NCBI GenBank assembly: GCA_015680685.1
Contig: MNCI01025116.1
Span: forward strand, 394,128 to 458,127
Direction: 5' to 3'
Source: Gnetum montanum
Lineage: Eukaryota; Streptophyta; Gnetopsida; Gnetales; Gnetaceae
Length of the DNA: 64,000 nt
Shown here piece by piece: positions 57,310 through 64,000 of this stretch (position 1 is its first letter; every line of letters begins with the position of its first letter). The translations under genes and the position numbers were made by a program. Under the pieces are notes generated by a model. That model did not search any database, had not been told where the DNA came from, and was given only the letters and a program-made list of their open reading frames with translations.

Positions 57310-60300
57310 CTTCTACTAAGATGTTAAAAGGGAGTTCATCCCATAATGTATCCCATTGCCTATCGTTATCATCATTGGCTACCTTGGGTTTTTTCTCTTC
57401 ATGGTTAGGAGCTTCTTCTTCAAGCTCTACTTCAAACCCCTATTCTATGTTTACAGTTTTGATAGCTAAGGGAACCACATTATCACCATGAATAATGATT
57501 TCACCTCCCTCATAAGGAAGGTGAATTTCTCAATGGATGGGCGAGGAAAAAGCCCATAAGTAAGCCAACCAAGGTCTTCTTAGGATTAGGTTAAATCTTG
57601 GTGTCTCTTCCACCACCAAGAAGTTGGAGATTGTAGAGAATTGTATTCTAACTAAAAAATACAAGGATAAAGACCCCTTGATGGCAACTCTTGATCCATT
57701 AAAGAACTTAAGAGTTGTAGTGGTTGTAGATTATACTTGCTTAGTTAAGGCCAAGCATTCAATGATGGTGCATGGGATGATGTTGGTTGTAACTTCAACA
57801 TCAACATGCACCTGATGTATTTTAAATTGTCCTATGCATATGGTTCTGAATAAATAAGTTGCAGTTACTTCATCATTCTAAGAATTAACATTAATTTTTC
57901 TTTCACAAAATGTTAAGGGTGTTGACTTCTTCTCCCTTAGAAGGGAAGAAATCATCACTACATGGATGGCTTCCTCATTAGCAAGAATATCCTCACTAAT
58001 GGGTATGAAAGTCAACATTTTGACTAGCACCTCACGATGTGTGGTGGAAGTCATGATTAGGTCATATACACTTAGGGTTATGTTTTTCTACTTGAGGGAT
58101 TTCTTGACTTGGTCCATTGCACTAACGAATTTTTTATCATTGGTCGTGTACTTGTCACCCTGATTATGTTTTGCTTCCTCAATGCATCCCAAAATGCAAA
58201 CTTCAGCTTTAGGTTGTGGCTATTGTGGCTCTTCCTTTTTTTTTTTAATTATGGGCTTTGGTATCCTCCTATGGCTTGTTGACTAAATGGGATGGGACAG
58301 AGAAGGTCATGGGTATAGTCGAAATGGGAGTGGCCTTCAGTGGGCCCACTTCCTCTTGTACCTCCATCTACTTATCTCCCTTGTTGTTAAGCTTTTGCTT
58401 ATGCTTCTTCCTTTATTTGTATAAATGTTTTCTGGTTGTCAACTATTGGCTATGAGAAAGAGGTAGTAGCATTAGCCACCACAAGGGATCATTGTGCAAT
58501 TTCTTGGGCTACAGCTGTTTGGGTTGTATTGGGTTGGAAGACCTTAATGACAAAAGATTCTCTCAAAGGCATTCGTGATGGTATTTTGACAACAAATGGG
58601 GATCTTGAGCAATGGGAAGCTAAAGAAGCCCTTTCATTGTAGAGGGATACTTGAATCATGAATGGTTCTCTTGTAGGTCTCTAATCCTCATCGATGTTAA
58701 ATGTTAAAATAACATAGGGGCTATCATTAGCATTAAATGGGTCTTTGTACACAAGCATCAACCGATTTTTTCATTGAACTAGGTTAGAAGCATCTGAGAC
58801 CAATTTCCTCCCATCTATCATCCTTTGTAGGCCATCCTTCAATGCAAGGTAGAAGTTTGTGTCATGACCAGACAGTTGATGATAATGGAAAAAGTAGTCT
58901 AACTTGAAGTATCTAGGCAACTAGGGATCATCCTTCGTTGCATGAGTGGGATCTTTGGTTATTTTGCATAGTTTCTAATGTTTCGTTTTAGCAAATTTGG
59001 TCATTTTTTTGTGTTGCATGCACTCACTTCTTAATAGTTGATCTAGCAACTCAAATGATGTTAATGGAAACATAGTGTATTTAGGCCTATCCTTCCTTTC
59101 AAAGTTAGATCTATTTGTTGTTAATGCAGTGATCTGAGAAGTTAATGGTTGGTTATTACAGTCATTGATGGGGGCTTTGGGTGGATTAACCTTCAATCCT
59201 TGGTTTATGATCTTTGTTTCCATGGTTATAGAGGCTATGGGCTTTGGTATTTCATTAAGCAATCCATTCCATAATTGAATGAATTTCTATATAGGTTCTA
59301 AGCACCCTCGCTTGATCTTCATGAGTTGGTCAAACATTGTGTCAGGCTTCAAATTATACTTGAGGCAATTGATAAACTATGCTACTAAGTCCTCTAAAGA
59401 GGATATGGACCCTTTAGACAATGCACAATACCAATCAAGTTCTTTCCTAATCAAAGACATAGGGAAAATCCTCATGATCGTATAATGTCATGGCTACAAG
59501 AGTAAACATTTAGATCAAAAGGTAACAAGGTGAGCCCCATAGGTTGTAAGGCTTGATCCAAGTCTTGCAGTGGCCCAATAGGTTACAAGATTTATACATA
59601 AGGTTGTGACATCTCTTGTAAGGCTTTTGGCCTCATTATAAGTTGCATGGTAGAAGGAAGAGATTCCATTATGGTTGTGTTTTGTGGGCCAAACAAGGAA
59701 AAGGATGTTTATGTTGGTAATTGATGCAAAAATGGGACTAATGGGGTGTATGACCCCTATGTTTCTTGAGGTCCTATGGTGGCCCCCACATAAGTAGTTA
59801 ATAGATTTTTGATGGTAAAAACCATCATTGATGGTTTTATATATCAAGAATTTGTTGTAAATGACATTGATGTATTATATTTTGTTGTTTATGGCATTGA
59901 TTAAGTGTGATGTATTGCTATAATCGACATGGGATCTACCATAGTAGGGTAGGAAGGAGTGAAAGATGATGGCACCATGCCCATGGAGAAAACAAAAGCA
60001 TTAGAGGAAGGTGCTATGACCTTGGGGGATGTTTGTTGGAATGGACCTCCTAGGATGTTTTTAGGCTTAAATTCTATCTCAAATTCATCCTCTTCCTATT
60101 TTTTCTTAGAGCTATGCTTGTCATCTTCCTCTTCCACAGTAATCAATTAGGCTAGGATGCTAGAATGGATGTCATTAAGGAAAATTTGGTCATATGGAAA
60201 AGGGATATACTCCTTCCCAATCCTATGTATGAGGTCAAACTCCCTTTTGGCCTTAACTTCAATTCATGGAATTAGCATGTCTACTTGTATTTTAGCACAA
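57310..60300 (-). pseudogene. Second gypsy family (Tat-like): gag and protease, minus
   Basis: Read on the minus strand: gag core with EDFPMSLIRKELDWYCALSK, then DQLMKIKRGCLEPI (about 59480-59290), an open frame 59262-58975 ending PKYTMFPLTSFELLDQLLRS, a knuckle-like block FHYHQLSGHDTNFYLALKDG (about 58895-58830) like the Tat GHTTEDC..LK pattern, then a long decayed stretch and the protease end RFNLILRRPWLAY with LPYEGGEIIIHGDN (about 57600-57480), where LLGRPW is usual. RT and integrase are absent. It differs from elements A-C. Many stops. Confidence 0.68.
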
Positions 60301-60599
60301 ATGAAGTTATAATGATCTTCATTTATGGCTACAAAATTAGGACTCTCTGGTCTAACTCTCAAATATCACCTACTGTCAATGATAGTAAGGTCTTTGGGGT
60401 CATACACCCTCATTGCTTGTTAGCTATGATCTTCGCCAATGAGGGTAAAGGGCAATTTGGTGGACTATTGAAAAAACATTATTATAGTATTGATATTGGC
60501 TTAAAATAGATTATAAATGGTAAAGTAGAAGTAAATTATAGTGAATGGAATTCAAAAAATCTTAAAGGAAATGAAAATGGAAAAAAATGATGTACTTAA
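60301..60599. other. Spacer upstream of the Tat-like gag
   Basis: In the minus direction this precedes gag. No primer site or LTR end could be identified. A 74-codon plus frame here is a shadow. Confidence 0.3.
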
Positions 60600-61630
60600 T
60601 ATAATTAGTAAGTCGGGGATAAGAGGGGTTTCCCCCCTTTACCAAAAATGGAAAGTTAAAAATGTTGGTTTCAAGCCTTGCCCAAGTTGGCCACCCAACT
60701 ACCTCTACACTAGGTATGGTAGGGGGAAAAGAAGGAAGGTGAGATAATGGAAATCTCACACCTTCTTATTTCAACATTGGAGAGAGGGGGAAAAGTTTAA
60801 ATGTTAATATGGAAACTTGGTAGTTTCCAAAGATGGTTTTGGTAGGCTGTCAACTTTTACCACAAAGGAGTGAAAAGTAGGCTTGGTTAGTATGAAAACC
60901 AATGTTAATTTAGCAGGAAAATGTGGCAATAAAAATTAGATAGGTGTTAAGGCTTCCACGCTGGCTTTGCTCTAGAAATTCACAATAGGTGTTGTGAAAT
61001 TTCAACACCCAACCACCTACAACTTCCACACTGAGGTTTTTGCTACAGGGGGGTAAAGGCAATGTTGGATTCCTTGGGATTTTTGGTTTTAAAAAATTAG
61101 AAAATGGATTTTAATTTGCAATGTTGGTGATGGAATAAAAGTATATCTAGTCATGAAGTTAGTAACAAACCTCACCAATGCTTGCCGCCCAACTACCTCC
61201 ATGCTAGGTATGACAAAGGTTGGGGGGGGTGGGGGGTGTTTGAGATGATGGGAACCTTACATCTCCTACTTCAATGTTGATAAGGGGAAGGATGAAAACC
61301 AAAGTGAAAAGTTAGTGTTTTTCCACTAAAACTAGTTTTAGCTAGATGCCAATTTTCTCAACTTGGAAAAATAGGGAGAAGCCAACATATGAAAGAGTTA
61401 AACCACCCACTTTAGAAACCATAGAATAAATTTTTGGTAGTAAAAAGAAAAAAATAAAGGGGGGTGGAGATATCAACATTGGCTTTGGGCTGTAAAATTC
61501 ACAACAAGTGCTATGAAAAGCTGAAACCCAACCACCTTCAACTTCTATGCAATAGTTTTGATCACAAGGGAGGAAAGATCAGCATTGATTCTTGAAAGGT
61601 TTTGGCTACAAAAATCAAAAAATGCCTTCC
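60600..61630. repeat. Degenerate tandem pair, unit about 0.5 kb
   Basis: Two diverged units can be matched in order: CCACCCAACTACCTC at 60691 with CCGCCCAACTACCTC at 61185 (offset 494), and CCCAACCACCT at 61008 with CCCAACCACCT at 61527 (offset 519). Other matched blocks are the TCTCACACCTTCTTATTTCA / TTACATCTCCTACTTCA pair and the GGTTTT..AAAAAATT ends. The pair probably belongs to the untranslated leader or LTR of the minus gypsy element. Confidence 0.5.
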
Positions 61631-64000
61631 AAATGGCAACAAAAGAAATAGATCTAGCAACAAAATTTAGATGAAGGCCCTCCTTCTAATCCTAAGAAAA
61701 ATTGTTATGACTAAGAACCTCAATCATTGGAAAAAACAACGATCCTCATTGTAGTAGTTTCCCAACCTCGAATCCCTAGGGCTTCTACAAAAAAAAATGG
61801 AATTCAAGGTGCCCTGGCCAATCTAGTAGATCAACCAAGGACTTATGAAATGAAAAATGTGAAAATACAAATAGATCTAAGTAATGAACAAAAAATAAAG
61901 TTATTTTTGAGCACAAAACTCAAAACTTAAAACTTTATTGAGAAAGAATAAAGAATAAGTTAGAGAAATGTGTACTAATGATGCCTGGATGAGTAGAAAA
62001 GGGGTTCACTTATGCAAGAGTTCAAAGCCCATTTAAGCTGATGTAATCTACTCCATGGTCCAGATACTAGGCCACTTTTAATGCTATCAAAGCTTCCACA
62101 ACTATTGCAACCTTAGATCTATAAGTTGGGTCACTACTAGAGGGATGAGAAAAGTAAAAAATTTGGATGCTAGGTTGCTCCATGCCAGGGTTTGAAAATC
62201 TCAAAAGTGTAGTGTTGACACCCAAAATCCACAAATCTCTAGGTGGTTATGCTTCCACTATGGGGTTCAAGAGGGTGCAAACATGGTAGATTGCAATAAC
62301 CATTGAGTGCTTGAAAATGCCCCAAGTGTAGAATTATGAGCAATTTTTTGGATGTGTGCCAATAGTTTCTTGCTAAAAACTACTAGAACCATGTCAAAGT
62401 TTCAGAACCTTTTTTTTTTGTCAAATTTTGGAACTTGCAAATGGTGTTGGAGGCTAGTTTTTATAGGTTCTTTGGACCATGAATGTGGCTACAAAATGGC
62501 CATAATTTGGTTGCAAAAATGGCTACAAATTGGCTACCAAATTCAGGTGAGATGGGTGCCCAAATTTGGGGGGTTTCCATACATAGTAAGTGCTTCCCCC
62601 CATGGCCATTCTATTTACTATAAATAGTAACTGGGGCACACCTTTCATGCTAGAGATGAATCTTCTACATTGAGCTCTCCACCATGCTTACTAAAGTGGC
62701 TAGTCAACATTGAAGTGCATGAAGTGATGAATTTTGCCATTTGTGGCTTTCATGCTGGGGGATGCAATTTTTCATGCTAGGGATGAAGTTTCCACACTAG
62801 GGAAAAAATTTGATGCTAAGAGGGGAAGGTTTCCAAGCTGTGCATGTGGTCTCCATGTTGAATGAGGAAAGTTTCCAAAAACCCCATCCTTCCATACTAG
62901 CGTAAGTGAGATTTTCCCCCTTGCATGTGCTTCCAACATAGAAAAATGTATACCCCCCATAAAACCCATCAAATTTCCTTTTTTAACATTTCAAAAGGCA
63001 TTTTGACATCCCCCTCAAGCCTAAATATAGACACTAGGTGACTTTTTTCACTTGGAGAATGAGGCATTTTTCAACCCCAAAAGTATAAAGTATGTGAAAT
63101 TACCCAGTGTGGATTAAAATTTTCAAATTTGCAATGCAGTTTTACCTCAAGTTTCATGGGGTGAAAGCTACATGATATAGATTGGCTATAACATGCAAAT
63201 TTTTGTGGTGTTTCAAACACCTCATTAAGAAGATGATTCAAAATTGGCATCTTTAGCTCAAACAAATATAGAAATGTTGTTACCCAAATACTATATTTAA
63301 TTCTAAGACCATTAAAGAAAGGATAGTTTTGCAAGATATACTCTTCATCCTGCACCACTACAAGTATATAAAATCTATAGATGTATCATTCTCTTTGAAG
63401 ACTAATCCATCTCTTTGTTTTAATCAATAAATAGTGAGATTCCACATAAGCACATGTGATTACCACCTTAATTTGTTTGGAAATAGCAACAAATAAATAT
63501 GTAGGTATTTTTCTTAAGGACCTTTTCTCTAATTTTCTATAAATAAAATTTCTTTTTTCAATATTGTTGCTCCCACATGTGCTTCAATGTCTTTTGTCTT
63601 ATCCTTTTTTTAAGATCCTTAAAGCTCAAATTTAAATCTTGATCTTTAATGATCCATTTTTTAAGTCATGTTTTCCCATCGTTGAACCATCCTTTTTCCT
63701 AAATGATCTTATAAACTTCTACAGATAGATGAATGCTAGGCTTAGCAAACATCTTTTTATAAAATTATAAAAAATTTTGAAGAGTTATAATTTCTATAGG
63801 TAGTATATTTGCTTTTGCTAATAAAATATAATATAGAGTTTGAAGCTTTACTTGAAGTTCCTGTAATAAAAATTATTTTTGGATATATTCCAAATACATC
63901 TTGCAAGTAAATTCAATTCTAAGTTTTACAATTTTATAATAAAACTATCTAAAAAAGTTGATTGTACATTTTCTTGCAAACATTTGATGCCCAAATATGT
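61631..64000. other. Degenerate repeat DNA to the window end
   Basis: From 62640 to 62960 short blocks such as TTCATGCTAGAGATGAA, TTCATGCTAGGGATGAA and CTTCCACACTAGGG recur in varied form, recalling the tandem pair to the left. CTATAAATAGTAA at about 62620 could be a TATA box but no LTR ends were found. From 63000 on I see only AT-rich sequence without ORFs of note. Confidence 0.35.

Overview
The window is repeat-dominated nuclear DNA from a seed plant. It is AT-rich and built almost entirely of old, nested, mutated LTR retrotransposons, with one LINE remnant and one broken cytochrome P450 gene of the CYP704 type. The large decayed elements, very low gene density, long non-coding spacers and CpG-to-TpG/CpA decay suit a giant plant genome, most likely a conifer or other gymnosperm. 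That assignment is inference, and no sequence here names a species. I see no intact cellular gene, tRNA, rRNA or CRISPR array.

The dominant family is a Ty3/gypsy element of the Athila/Tat type. It has LTRs of about 0.8-0.95 kb that start TGATGA and end CTCATCA, a primer site complementary to tRNA-Asp, and a purine tract ending GGGGGTA. The gene order is gag, protease, reverse transcriptase, RNase H, integrase, followed by a long 3' region that carries a third, coiled-coil-like ORF in the best copies. Ten LTRs or LTR pieces of this family are visible. The main copies are A (21815-33458, +, two LTRs), C (34845-50543, -, two LTRs), and B (37357-43015, +). B sits inside C with a perfect 5-bp duplication, CCAAC. 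B has lost reverse transcriptase, RNase H and integrase. Smaller pieces lie at 1-3548 and 51294-54950.

Region by region: 1-3548 holds gypsy pieces in both orientations. At 3588-5509 is the 3' half of a Ty1/copia pol. At 5510-10565 is a gag-only copia element with both LTRs. At 10566-11530 is a 5'-truncated LINE whose last ORF carries a zf-RVT zinc motif. At 11530-16120 is a GC- and CpG-richer, gene-like island ending in the P450 pseudogene. At 16120-21814 is AT-rich DNA with no gene I can support. Element A follows, then an AT-rich spacer, then C with B nested in it. A + LTR at 51294-52092 abuts a minus gag fragment. At 55074-56408 is a decayed ORF with two apparent spliceosomal introns. At 57310-60300 is a second, different gypsy gag-protease fragment on the minus strand. 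The rest is degenerate repeat.

Nothing here works together as a pathway. The joint story is one of successive retrotransposition and decay. The items most worth a second look are the third ORF of element A, the intron-bearing ORF at 55.1-56.4 kb, the palindrome modules that differ between LTRs just inside their 5' ends, the unusual zinc-knuckle spacing in gag, and a 36-bp LINE-tail insertion with a 12-bp target duplication. All divergence statements are by eye, and no alignment program or database was used.
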